A stretch of 64,000 bases of DNA from Rhodobacteraceae bacterium KLH11 (GTDB lineage Bacteria; Pseudomonadota; Alphaproteobacteria; Rhodobacterales; Rhodobacteraceae), in NCBI GenBank assembly GCA_000158135.1, contig DS999531.1, positions 898,132-962,131 on the forward strand. The letters are read 5' to 3'. Of this stretch, positions 46,587 through 54,593 are shown one piece after another. A model generated the notes under the pieces. That model was not told the DNA's origin. It did not search any database and worked only from the letters and a program-made list of their open reading frames with translations. The translations under genes and the position numbers were made by a program. Numbering within the stretch: the first letter of the stretch is position 1; each line of letters opens with the position of its first letter.

Positions 46587-47125
46587 TCGCCCGCCGCACC
46601 CTTGTTGCGGTCGTCGCCCTTGCAGGGCTGGCGATGCTTGCCGCCTGCTCGGCCAAACCGCGCGTTCCCAAGACGTTTCTGTCAGACCGTCAATTGAACC
46701 TTGAGGAATTCTTTGAGGGCAAGACTGTCGCTTATGGGCAGTTTCAGGATGTATTGGGCAATGTCCCGCGCCGCTTCACCGTCGACATCGAGGGCACATG
46801 GGACGGCAAGACCCTCACGCTGGTCGAGGATTTCACCTATGATGACGGCGCGACCGAGCAACGGGTCTGGACCCTGACCAAAACCGGCGAGGACACCTGG
46901 ACCGGCACCGCCCCCGGCGTGCTGGGGACCGCGCGCGGGGTCGAACGGGGCGATACGTTCAACTGGACATACAAGATCGACCTGCCCGTCAAAGACGGCA
47001 CCATGCGGGTCAGTTTCGATGACTGGATGTGGCTCTTGTCCGATGACCGGCTGCTGAACCGGGCCTATGTCTCGCGTTTCGGAATACGGCTGGGCGAGGT
47101 CATTCTGTTCTTCGAAAAGGTGTAA
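46583..47125 (+). CDS. DUF3833 family lipoprotein (paralogue 2)
   Basis: 180 residues. The signal peptide ends in the lipobox MLAAC (Cys near residue 22), so it should be membrane-anchored. The domain parallels its neighbour: FFEGKTVAYGQFQDVLGN, GTWDGKTLTLVEDFTYDDG, FDDWMWLLSDDRLLNRAYVSRFGIRLGEV. The two tandem DUF3833 genes (overlapping ATGA) differ in anchoring, one with an N-terminal helix and one a lipoprotein. It is last in the stress-lipid operon, and a GC hairpin follows. Function unknown. Confidence 0.88.
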   Translation: MIARRTLVAVVALAGLAMLAACSAKPRVPKTFLSDRQLNLEEFFEGKTVAYGQFQDVLGNVPRRFTVDIEGTWDGKTLTLVEDFTYDDGATEQRVWTLTKTGEDTWTGTAPGVLGTARGVERGDTFNWTYKIDLPVKDGTMRVSFDDWMWLLSDDRLLNRAYVSRFGIRLGEVILFFEKV

Positions 47126-47151
47126 CGCCCCGCCAGCACAGCAGCGGGGCG
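47126..47151. terminator. GC hairpin between convergent DUF3833 and inositol ABC operons
   Basis: CGCCCCG (47126-47132) and CGGGGCG (47145-47151) form a perfect 7-bp stem with a 12-base loop in the 35-bp convergent gap. There is no clear U-run on either side, so intrinsic termination is possible but not certain. Confidence 0.5.
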
Positions 47152-47160
47152 CGCAAGGCG

Positions 47161-47949
47161 TCAAACGGTTCCGCCCAGGCTGCCTTCAAGCTCCACCATC
47201 TCCTGACCGCCTGCCATCAGATCCTGCAGTTCTTCCGGCGTGATCTGTCCACGTTGCGCCGTGCCCAGCGTTTGCCCGCGATTGAGAACCGTGAACCGAT
47301 CCCCCACGGCCAGCGCGTGGCGGACGTTATGGGTGATGAAGACCACCGCAATGCCCTGCTTGCGTACCTTGTCGATGGTCGCCAGCACATTGGCCGTCTG
47401 ACGCACACCAAGGGCCGAGGTCGGTTCGTCCAGAATCAGAACCTTGGCTCCGAAATGCACCGCGCGGGCAATGGCAACCGTCTGGCGTTCACCGCCCGAC
47501 AAAGTGCCAACAGCCTGATCCGGCCCGCGCAGATTGATGCCCATCTTGCGCATCTCTTCCATGGTGACCTTGTTGGCATAGTCATGATCGAAAAAGCTCA
47601 TCGGTCCAACCTTCCTCACCGGCTCGTTGCCCATGAAAAAGTTCCGGCTGACCGACATCAGCGGGATCATCGCCAGATGTTGGTGGACGGTCGCAATCCC
47701 CGCGGCGATCGCATCACGCGGGTCGGCGAAATGCATCGGCTTGCCTTCGAACAGAATCTCGCCATGGGTGGGTTGATGTACACCGGACATGGTCTTGATG
47801 AAGGTCGATTTACCAGCGCCGTTGTCGCCCAGAAGGCAGTGACATTCGCCGGGAAAGACATCCACCGATACCCCCGCCAGCGCAATCACGCTGCCAAAGT
47901 GCTTTTCAATGTCTTTCATCTGGATGATGGGTGCGTGTTCAGGATTCAT
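47161..47949 (-). CDS. Sugar (probably inositol) ABC transporter ATPase, single NBD
   Basis: 262 residues. Walker A is GDNGAGKS, then TVHQHLAMIPLMSVSRNFFMGNE (Q-loop), LSGGERQT and VLILDEPTSALG. CUT2-type sugar importers usually have a fused two-domain ATPase of about 500 residues; this one has a single domain, as in the FrcA group. It powers the importer whose permease and receptor genes are just upstream on the same strand. The LacI operator and adjacent iol genes point to inositol as substrate, which is inference from context. Confidence 0.92.
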   Translation of the reverse strand: MNPEHAPIIQMKDIEKHFGSVIALAGVSVDVFPGECHCLLGDNGAGKSTFIKTMSGVHQPTHGEILFEGKPMHFADPRDAIAAGIATVHQHLAMIPLMSVSRNFFMGNEPVRKVGPMSFFDHDYANKVTMEEMRKMGINLRGPDQAVGTLSGGERQTVAIARAVHFGAKVLILDEPTSALGVRQTANVLATIDKVRKQGIAVVFITHNVRHALAVGDRFTVLNRGQTLGTAQRGQITPEELQDLMAGGQEMVELEGSLGGTV

Positions 47950-47950
47950 C

Positions 47951-49075
47951 TTAGCGCTCCCCTGTAATAATGCGGCGGATGTAGGTGTTCAGGATCACCG
48001 CGCCCAGAAGGATCACACCCAAGAACACCCGGAACAACGAGCTTTCAACGCCCGCGAAAAACAGGCCCTGCTGTACCACACCAAAGATCAGGGCACCCAG
48101 TGCGGCACCCAGAACAGACCCATATCCGCCCGTCAGCAAGGCACCACCGATGACCACGGCGATGATGGCTTCGAACTCTTTCAGCAGGCCCCGATCGGCA
48201 CCGGCTGAGCCGAACTCCATCACCTGACAGACGGCAAAGACCGTGGCGCAGAACGCGGTAAACATGAACATCAGGATTTTGACCTTGTTCACCGGGACAC
48301 CCGAATTGCGGGCAGCCTCGGCATCGCCACCCGATGCAAAGATCCAGTTGCCGAACTTGGTCTTGGTCAGCAGCACATGGCCAAAGATGATAAGCACAAT
48401 GGCCCAGACAATCAGCATGGGTACACCATCGACAACCGGCTGGCCCGCACGGGTGCCGCGTTCAAACACCGCAATGATCCCCGCATCACCCAACCAATGG
48501 AACAGACCCTGAAGGATTTTCCCGCCAAAGATTGGCGCCAGCCAGTCGCCCTCGGCCGCGTCCTTGACGCCTCCGATGATCGTCTTGCGCTCGATCACCT
48601 GCGGCAGGAAGATGGTAAAGCCGCGCAGGATGAACAGAAAAGCCAGCGTCACGATAAAGCTGGGCAGGCCCGTTCGGATCACGATCCAGCCGTTCAGGCC
48701 ACCAATCGCAATCGCCATGGCGAAGGTCACGATAATAGCCATCCAAACCGGCCACCCCAGCGTGACCGAAAAGATTGCGATCATCATGCCAGAGAAGCCG
48801 ATCATCGAACCGACCGAAAGGTCAAACTCACCCGCGATCATCAGCAGGCAGGCACCGACCGCAATAATCATGAACTGCGCCGAGACAACCGACCAGTTCA
48901 TCATGCCCTGTGCGTTGAACATTCCGCTGTCAAAGGCGAACAGCAGGAAGAAGGTGAACACCGCGACGGTGCCAACCATCCCGCCAAGCTCTGGCCGGAT
49001 CAGCGCCTTGCGCAGCGGCGAAATCTCTTTGATCCGTTCGTCGGTTAACGTCGCGTTTTGAGCAGATTCGCCCAT
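47951..49075 (-). CDS. Sugar (probably inositol) ABC transporter permease, RbsC/FrcC family
   Basis: 374 residues with around ten hydrophobic segments. Family motifs include LLMIAGEFDLSVGSMIGFSGM, GGLNGWIVIRTGLPSFIVTLAFLFILRG and the C-terminal AVVIGGALLTGGYGSVLGAALGALIFG. GGAGGAG precedes the ATG at 49075. The next gene (ATPase) starts one base after its stop. An 86-bp gap with a strong stem-loop separates it from the receptor gene upstream. Confidence 0.94.
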   Translation of the reverse strand: MGESAQNATLTDERIKEISPLRKALIRPELGGMVGTVAVFTFFLLFAFDSGMFNAQGMMNWSVVSAQFMIIAVGACLLMIAGEFDLSVGSMIGFSGMMIAIFSVTLGWPVWMAIIVTFAMAIAIGGLNGWIVIRTGLPSFIVTLAFLFILRGFTIFLPQVIERKTIIGGVKDAAEGDWLAPIFGGKILQGLFHWLGDAGIIAVFERGTRAGQPVVDGVPMLIVWAIVLIIFGHVLLTKTKFGNWIFASGGDAEAARNSGVPVNKVKILMFMFTAFCATVFAVCQVMEFGSAGADRGLLKEFEAIIAVVIGGALLTGGYGSVLGAALGALIFGVVQQGLFFAGVESSLFRVFLGVILLGAVILNTYIRRIITGER

Positions 49076-49123
49076 GAGAGCGCTCCTCCGGTTAAACTAT
49101 GGTTTTTCGTCAGAAAACAGTCA

Positions 49124-49151
49124 GCGAGCGCCACCCTGACGAGGCGCTCGC
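49124..49151 (-). promoter_or_regulatory. Intra-operon stem-loop between receptor and permease genes
   Basis: GCGAGCGCC (49124-49132) and GGCGCTCGC (49143-49151) form a perfect 9-bp stem just after the receptor stop. Such hairpins often raise the level of receptor mRNA relative to permease mRNA by partial termination or by stabilising the upstream segment. Confidence 0.6.
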
Positions 49152-49161
49152 CTGTTAAGAA

Positions 49162-50112
49162 TTAGCGGTACTCGCCAGCAAATTCTTCGATCTTGGTCAG
49201 GCCATCAGCGGTCACGAAACCGGGCCCCGAGTTGATGTTGTTGCCGGGCAGAACGCCGTAGCGGTGATAGTTGGTCATCACGACAACCGGCAGGTAAGCC
49301 TGCAGGAAGGGCTGTTGGTCGATGCCCCACTGGATCACACCGGACTTGATGCCTTTGACGATCTCACCACCCAGATCAAAGGTGCCGAAATAGATGTCAC
49401 CGGCCATACCGTTTTCTTCCAGCGCCAGAATGGTCGGATCAGCCGAGGTTGGGCCAAGCGTCAGAACAGCATCGGTATCCGGGTTCGCCGAAAGATAAGC
49501 CAGCACCCGGTTTTTGATTTCCGCGGGGTCCTGGCCGGCGTCGATCATCTGATCGCCCAGCTCGATCCCCAGACCATCCGCGAAGCCCTGACAACGCTCC
49601 TGACTCGAAGGCTGAACGATATAGTGGTTCACACACAGGAAGGATCCGATACCATCACCTTTGGCGCGCTGGCCTGCGGCAAAACCGGCGTCGTATTCGG
49701 GCTGGCCTACATACATCAGCGCACCAACTTCGCGTGCCTGATCCGGCGTGCCGGTGTTCATGATGATCACATCCACGCCCGCATCCACAGCCGATTTGAT
49801 CGGGCCGCTCAGCACGTCATAATCAGCCAGCGTGGTGATGATCCCGTTCGGCCCCGAGGCCGCGGCCTGATCGATGATCCGTGCCATGTCGGCCAGATCA
49901 CCGGTGGGTGGGTTGCGATATTCAACCTCAACACCCATCTGCTCACCCGCCAGCGCAATGCCGTTCTTGATTGTGTTCCACCAGCTATCACTGTCTGGCG
50001 CGTGGCTGACCAGAATGTATTTCTCACCTTCGGCCGCAACACTTGTAGCAGCGATCAGCGGCGATACCGCAACCGCCGCGACCAGCGCCAGCTTTTTCGT
50101 CAGTGAAGTCAT
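49162..50112 (-). CDS. Sugar (probably inositol) ABC transporter substrate-binding protein
   Basis: Periplasmic receptor of 316 residues with a signal peptide ending at VAA before EGEKYILVSHAPDSDSWWNT. It shows the RbsB/pancreatic-type fold: MGVEVEYRNPPTGDLADMARIIDQAAASGPNG, DVIIMNTGTP and a hinge near AVLTLGPTSADPTILALEE. GGGAGGA precedes the ATG. An 18-bp palindrome recognised as the probable LacI operator lies 85 bp upstream, between this gene and the regulator. Inositol as ligand is inferred from the neighbouring iol genes. Confidence 0.92.
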   Translation of the reverse strand: MTSLTKKLALVAAVAVSPLIAATSVAAEGEKYILVSHAPDSDSWWNTIKNGIALAGEQMGVEVEYRNPPTGDLADMARIIDQAAASGPNGIITTLADYDVLSGPIKSAVDAGVDVIIMNTGTPDQAREVGALMYVGQPEYDAGFAAGQRAKGDGIGSFLCVNHYIVQPSSQERCQGFADGLGIELGDQMIDAGQDPAEIKNRVLAYLSANPDTDAVLTLGPTSADPTILALEENGMAGDIYFGTFDLGGEIVKGIKSGVIQWGIDQQPFLQAYLPVVVMTNYHRYGVLPGNNINSGPGFVTADGLTKIEEFAGEYR

Positions 50113-50196
50113 GATGTCCTCCCAAATCTCGTTTTATCCGGAATGAGGCAGTCCTCCCCACCTCTCCGACTCAAGTTAGAGCATATCTCATGATTT

Positions 50197-50214
50197 TTTG
50201 CAACCGGTTGCAAA
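50197..50214. promoter_or_regulatory. Probable LacI-family operator, copy 1
   Basis: Perfect palindrome TTTGCAACCGGTTGCAAA between the divergent ABC receptor gene and the LacI-type regulator gene. The central CG and length fit LacI-family operators. The identical 18 bases recur at 54498-54515 in the other divergent promoter of the block. Confidence 0.8.
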
Positions 50215-50298
50215 TTGAATCGATTTCGTTTCATACTGCACTTATCAAAGAATACGGATAAAAGGACCGCCAGACAGATCAAGAGGTGGATGTAGGTA

Positions 50299-51303
50299 AT
50301 GGCCGTCACGTTGAAAGAGGTTGCAGAACGCGCTGGCGTATCGCGCTCGGCCGTGTCACGCACCTTTACCGATGGGGCCTCAGTATCCGACAAGATGCGC
50401 CGCAAGGTTGAAAAGGCCGCGCAAGAACTTGGGTACAGCCCGAATGCGCTGGCCTCTTCGCTCACCACCGGGCGCACGAAACTGATCGGGCTGGTGTCGA
50501 ACAACTTTCACAACCCGATCTTTCTTGAGGTGTTCGATCTTTTTACCCGAGGCCTGCAGGACCGCGGCCTGCGGCCTTTGCTGGTGAACCTGACGGATGA
50601 AGTTGATCCGGCCAATTCGGTGCGCATGTTGCGCCAATATTCGGTGGATGGCGCGGTTGTGGCGTCTTCCACATTACCGCCGGGCTTTGCCAAAGCGTTC
50701 CGCGATGCGGGCGTACCGGTTGTGCACAGCTTCGGGCGATATTCATCATCACCTCAGGTCCATGTCGTCGGGATTGACAACATGGAATGCGGGCGGATGG
50801 CAGCGCGGGAACTGGTGGCGCGCGGTTATACCAATGTGGCGTTCCTTGGCGGCCCCGAGGCTGCGACCTCGACCCAGGATCGCTATTCCGGGTTCATGTC
50901 CGAGTTGTCGAAACATCCGCAAATTCACACAACTCATTCCTTCGCTGATGCCTATTCCTTTGACGCAGGCCGGCGCGAGATGTTGCGACTGCTGCAATCA
51001 AAACCGGCGCAGGCCTATTTCTGCGGCGACGATGTTCTTTCAATTGGTGCCTTGTCGGCCGTCAAGGACAGCGGGCTGAAAGTGCCCGAAGATATCGGCC
51101 TGATCGGCCTGAACGATATGGAGATGTCGCGGTGGGAGAATATCGACCTGACCACCATCCACCAGCCCATCCGGCAGATCGTCAGTTCTTCGATTGAGTT
51201 GATGGTTGCCACATTGCAGGAACCCGACAGATACCCCGAGGCACGGATTTTCCCCTGTTCGGTGGTTGAACGGGGCACGCTGCGCCCCGCCCTCTCAGCC
51301 TAA
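50299..51303 (+). CDS. LacI family transcriptional regulator of the inositol block
   Basis: 334 residues. The N-terminal helix-turn-helix (VTLKEVAERAGVSRSAVSRTF) and hinge helix (YSPNALASSL) are followed by a periplasmic-binding-protein-like effector domain (IGLVSNNFHNPIFLEVFDLF; YFCGDDVLSIGALSAVKDSG). GAGGTGG precedes the ATG. Two identical palindromes flank the gene's targets. Repression relieved by an inositol-derived ligand is the likely mode, by analogy with the family. The gene ends in a 4-bp convergent overlap with the dehydrogenase operon. Confidence 0.92.
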   Translation: MAVTLKEVAERAGVSRSAVSRTFTDGASVSDKMRRKVEKAAQELGYSPNALASSLTTGRTKLIGLVSNNFHNPIFLEVFDLFTRGLQDRGLRPLLVNLTDEVDPANSVRMLRQYSVDGAVVASSTLPPGFAKAFRDAGVPVVHSFGRYSSSPQVHVVGIDNMECGRMAARELVARGYTNVAFLGGPEAATSTQDRYSGFMSELSKHPQIHTTHSFADAYSFDAGRREMLRLLQSKPAQAYFCGDDVLSIGALSAVKDSGLKVPEDIGLIGLNDMEMSRWENIDLTTIHQPIRQIVSSSIELMVATLQEPDRYPEARIFPCSVVERGTLRPALSA

Positions 51304-52433
51304 CGGAACATCGGCGGGCGCGCATCCAGCCAGCCGCTACCCTGATTGGCCGAGGCAACCGCGGTATGCACCGCCGCCATGGATCGCACCCCGTCTGCGG
51401 CATTGGGCAGGCCGTCGCGCTTCTCACCGGAAATCGCATCCGCCAGATCGCAATAGATGTTTGCCACCGCCAGCGGGAACCCCTCGGGGTGTGCAATCGC
51501 CACACGGCTGAGGCGCTGCGCATCTTCATGCAGCCCGCCCTCACCCTTTTCGATGATCTGGGTGCGCCCGCCGACCGGAGTATAGACCAACTGGTTCGGC
51601 TGCTCAGAGGCCCAGCGCAGCCCACCGGTTTCCCCAAAGACCTGAATGTCGAACCCGTGCTGGCGACCGATGGCCACCGATGAGGTCCAGAGCCGCCCAA
51701 CCGCCCCACCAGACATGCGGAAATTGACCATCGCGTCATCTTCCAGCTCGCGACTGGAAATGGTTGATGCGAAATCAGCAGACAGGGTTTCAACCTCATC
51801 ATCGGCGATGAACCCGGCCATATGCAGCGCGTGGATACCGCAATCGGCGAATTGACCCGAGACCCCCGCCATCGCCGGATCATAGCGCCAGCGCACCCGT
51901 GGGTTATCGGCGTCTGTGGCATCCCCGTGATGGCCGTGGCTGAAACTGGTCACGACCAGACGCACCTTCCCGATCTCCCCCGCGCGCACCATCGCGCGGG
52001 CCTGCCGCACCATCGGATAGGCCGAATAGCAATAGTTGACCGCGCAAATCTTCCCTGATTTCTCAGCAACTTTGACGATCTCTTCGCCTTCCTCCACGGT
52101 CATGGTCATAGGCTTTTCGCACAGCACATTGAACCCGGCTTCAAGGAAGGCTTTGGTGATCTCGAAATGCGTGGCATTGGGTGTGGCCACCGTGACCAGA
52201 TCGATCCTGTCCTCGCGCCCGCGCTCACCCGCCAGCATCTCGGACCAGTCACCATAGGCGCGATCCGCCGCGATGCCCATTCGCCGGGCATATTCGCGCC
52301 CCACATCTGGCCGATGATCCAGCGCTCCGGCGGTGAATTCAAACCGCCCGTCTGCCAGCGCGCCCAACCGGTGCGCGGGTCCGATCTGGCTGCCTTCGCC
52401 GCCTCCGATCATGCCCCATTTCAGCTTGGTCAT
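51300..52433 (-). CDS. Gfo/Idh/MocA family oxidoreductase (inositol dehydrogenase-like, A)
   Basis: NAD(P)-dependent dehydrogenase of 377 residues. Its Rossmann start is KWGMIGGGEGSQIGPAHR, followed by VTVATPNATHFEITKAFLEAGFNVLCEKPM (the EKP catalytic Lys motif) and GQFADCGIHALHMAGF, carrying the conserved Asp and His. AAGGAGGT lies 7 bp before the ATG. It is the third gene of a minus-strand operon behind the 54498 operator. Members of this subgroup act on scyllo-inositol or other polyols; which isomer is used here cannot be told. Confidence 0.9.
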   Translation of the reverse strand: MTKLKWGMIGGGEGSQIGPAHRLGALADGRFEFTAGALDHRPDVGREYARRMGIAADRAYGDWSEMLAGERGREDRIDLVTVATPNATHFEITKAFLEAGFNVLCEKPMTMTVEEGEEIVKVAEKSGKICAVNYCYSAYPMVRQARAMVRAGEIGKVRLVVTSFSHGHHGDATDADNPRVRWRYDPAMAGVSGQFADCGIHALHMAGFIADDEVETLSADFASTISSRELEDDAMVNFRMSGGAVGRLWTSSVAIGRQHGFDIQVFGETGGLRWASEQPNQLVYTPVGGRTQIIEKGEGGLHEDAQRLSRVAIAHPEGFPLAVANIYCDLADAISGEKRDGLPNAADGVRSMAAVHTAVASANQGSGWLDARPPMFR

Positions 52434-52446
52434 GGTCCGGACCTCC

Positions 52447-53340
52447 TTAACTGAAACCAATGGATTCAAGGTATTCGCGGTTTTTCCGCGCGTCACCTGC
52501 CGGATCGGGGTCAAGCGTCGGGTCACAGTCTTGTTCGACCGTACACCACCCGGTGAAACCTGCATCCAGCAGCACTTGACGGACGGTTGGAAAGTCCACA
52601 TCACCCTCACCCAGATTGCAGAAGATCCCTTGCCCGCAGGCATCGTAAAAGCCCGTTCGATTGGCGATCACATCTGCTTTCACGCTTGGCGAAATGTCTT
52701 TGAAGTGCATGTACGATATCTGATCAACGTAGCGCTTCATGAAGCCAACCGGATCGAATCCGGCATAGGAATGGTGTCCGGTATCGAAGCAGATTTTCAG
52801 CAGGCTGTCGTCTACTTCATCCAATAACCGGATAAGTTCCGGCTCAAAGTCCATGAACCCGGCGGCATGGGCGTGGATGCCCACGGTCAGCCCGTATTCT
52901 TCTGTACCAATGCGGGCGCTTTCAGCGATGCGGTCGCGATAGGCAACCCATTCGGCCTTGCCCATCTGCTCGGCCTCGTCGGCGCGACCAGCCGTTGGCG
53001 CACGACGCGGCGAAATCGCATCGATTAGAACCAGATGCTGCGCGCCATGCGCCTTCAACGCGCGCGCGGTGCGGTGGGTGGCATCCACCACGTCCTCCCA
53101 ATCATCCGGGTTGTGATAGTTACGGAACACCACACCGCCAATCAGTTCCAGATCATGTTCGGCCAACGCATCGGCCAGAACCGCAGGGTCTTCGGGCATA
53201 AAGCCCACCGGGCCCAGTTCGATACCCTTGTACCCGGCCTCGGCGCATTCGCTAAGGACGGCTTTCCAATGCGGGTTGCGCGGGTCCTGCGCAAATTCCA
53301 CACCCCAGGAACAGGGCGCATTGCCAATTCTGATGCTCAT
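52447..53340 (-). CDS. IolE-like TIM-barrel protein (inosose dehydratase / sugar isomerase family)
   Basis: 297 residues, AP endonuclease 2-like TIM barrel. It opens RIGNAPCSWGVEFAQDPRNP, and has GVVFRNYH, ICFDTGHHSYAG, ISYMHFKDISP and GEGDVDFPTVRQVLLDAGFTGWCTVEQD, a layout like inosose dehydratase IolE with metal-binding Glu, Asp and His. It may be the dehydratase of this pathway, since no other iolE is in the block. An isomerase or epimerase role is the alternative. It lies between two Gfo/Idh/MocA genes, 13 and 19 bp from them. Confidence 0.82.
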   Translation of the reverse strand: MSIRIGNAPCSWGVEFAQDPRNPHWKAVLSECAEAGYKGIELGPVGFMPEDPAVLADALAEHDLELIGGVVFRNYHNPDDWEDVVDATHRTARALKAHGAQHLVLIDAISPRRAPTAGRADEAEQMGKAEWVAYRDRIAESARIGTEEYGLTVGIHAHAAGFMDFEPELIRLLDEVDDSLLKICFDTGHHSYAGFDPVGFMKRYVDQISYMHFKDISPSVKADVIANRTGFYDACGQGIFCNLGEGDVDFPTVRQVLLDAGFTGWCTVEQDCDPTLDPDPAGDARKNREYLESIGFS

Positions 53341-53359
53341 CTTGTCGTGTCTCCGATGC

Positions 53360-54463
53360 TCAGAAATCTTCGATGTTTTTCCAGCTTTCATCCGCTGACG
53401 CGGCCAGCGCCGCCGCGACGATCCTGTTGACCTCATGCCCGTCGCGGAAGGTCGGCCAAACCGGTTCACCCGTCTCGATCGCCCGCAGGAAGTCGCGTGC
53501 TTCGATGATAATCTGGTCCTGATAGCCGGTGCCATGACCGGGGCCCTGACAGAACGGTTCATAATCCGGGTGCGCAGGGCCAGTCAGGATTTTGCGGAAG
53601 CCCCGTTCAGATTCGGGACCATCCATACGATAGAGCCACAGGGCGTTCTGGTCTTCCTGATCAAAGCGGATCGCTCCCCTGGTGCCGCTGATCTCATAGG
53701 CATAACCCATCTTGCGTCCGGTCGCGATACGGCTGAAATACATCGATCCCATCGCCCCGTTTGCGAACCGCACCATCATCTGGGCGTGATCGTCATTGTC
53801 CACCTCGCCACCCGGGCGGCTTTTGTGAACTGTTTCGACCTCGGCCATCACACGTGTAATCGGCCCGGCCAGTGCCAGTGCGGCATTGATCATATGTGGT
53901 GCCAGATCCCCCATGGTCCCATTCGACATCCCGGTTGTACGCCAGGTCGCGGGCGCCTGCGGGTCAGCATAGAAATCTTCCGTGTGCTCACCCCGGAACC
54001 AGGTGATGTCACCGATGTCACCATTTGCAATCAACCGGCGGGCATGTTGACTGGCTGGCGTGCGGATATAGTTGAACCCAACCATATTGGGCGCGCCCGA
54101 CGCTTCGGCCGCCGCCACCATCGCCGCGCCATCCTCCATCGACGCTCCCAGAGGCTTTTCACACAGCACCGGCTTGCCCAGCGCAAACGCTGCCAGAGCA
54201 ATCTCGCGATGCGTTTCCTGAGGCGTGGCGATCACGATGGCCTCGACCTTCGGGTCATTCACCAGCACGCGCCAATCATCCGTTGCGCGCGCGAATCCAT
54301 AGGCCTGACGATACCGTTCGGCACTTTCCGGCGAGGACGCGCACACCATCTCCAACCGTGGGCGCAAGGCCGTGTTGAAGACCGCTCCGACCGAGGACAT
54401 CGCGACCGCATGAGCCTTGCCCATATATCCGCCGCCCAGAATGCCAATGCCAATTTCTGCCAT
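53360..54463 (-). CDS. Gfo/Idh/MocA family oxidoreductase (inositol dehydrogenase-like, B)
   Basis: 367 residues. Its Rossmann start is IGIGILGGGYMGKAHAVAM, followed by IVIATPQETHREIALAAFALGKPVLCEKPLG and MGDLAPHMINAALALAGPI with the catalytic Asp and His. GGAGGAGGG precedes the ATG. It is the first gene of the minus-strand operon, 34 bp from the 18-bp palindrome, so it is directly under the LacI regulator. The residue pattern is not specific enough to name the substrate; an inositol or keto-inositol is likely from context. Confidence 0.9.
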   Translation of the reverse strand: MAEIGIGILGGGYMGKAHAVAMSSVGAVFNTALRPRLEMVCASSPESAERYRQAYGFARATDDWRVLVNDPKVEAIVIATPQETHREIALAAFALGKPVLCEKPLGASMEDGAAMVAAAEASGAPNMVGFNYIRTPASQHARRLIANGDIGDITWFRGEHTEDFYADPQAPATWRTTGMSNGTMGDLAPHMINAALALAGPITRVMAEVETVHKSRPGGEVDNDDHAQMMVRFANGAMGSMYFSRIATGRKMGYAYEISGTRGAIRFDQEDQNALWLYRMDGPESERGFRKILTGPAHPDYEPFCQGPGHGTGYQDQIIIEARDFLRAIETGEPVWPTFRDGHEVNRIVAAALAASADESWKNIEDF

Positions 54464-54497
54464 TCCGACGCCCTCCTCCGCTTTTTCCTGAAAACCA

Positions 54498-54515
54498 TTT
54501 GCAACCGGTTGCAAA
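54498..54515. promoter_or_regulatory. Probable LacI-family operator, copy 2
   Basis: The same perfect palindrome TTTGCAACCGGTTGCAAA as at 50197, in the 130-bp divergent region between the dehydrogenase B gene (34 bp away) and iolD (78 bp away). It can serve both operons. Confidence 0.8.
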
Positions 54516-54593
54516 ACTTGTATCGTGAGAATAGGACTCTCGCAAGCTGCATTCCGCACTGCACCCGCAATTTTCCTAGAGGAGCCCGCAGAC

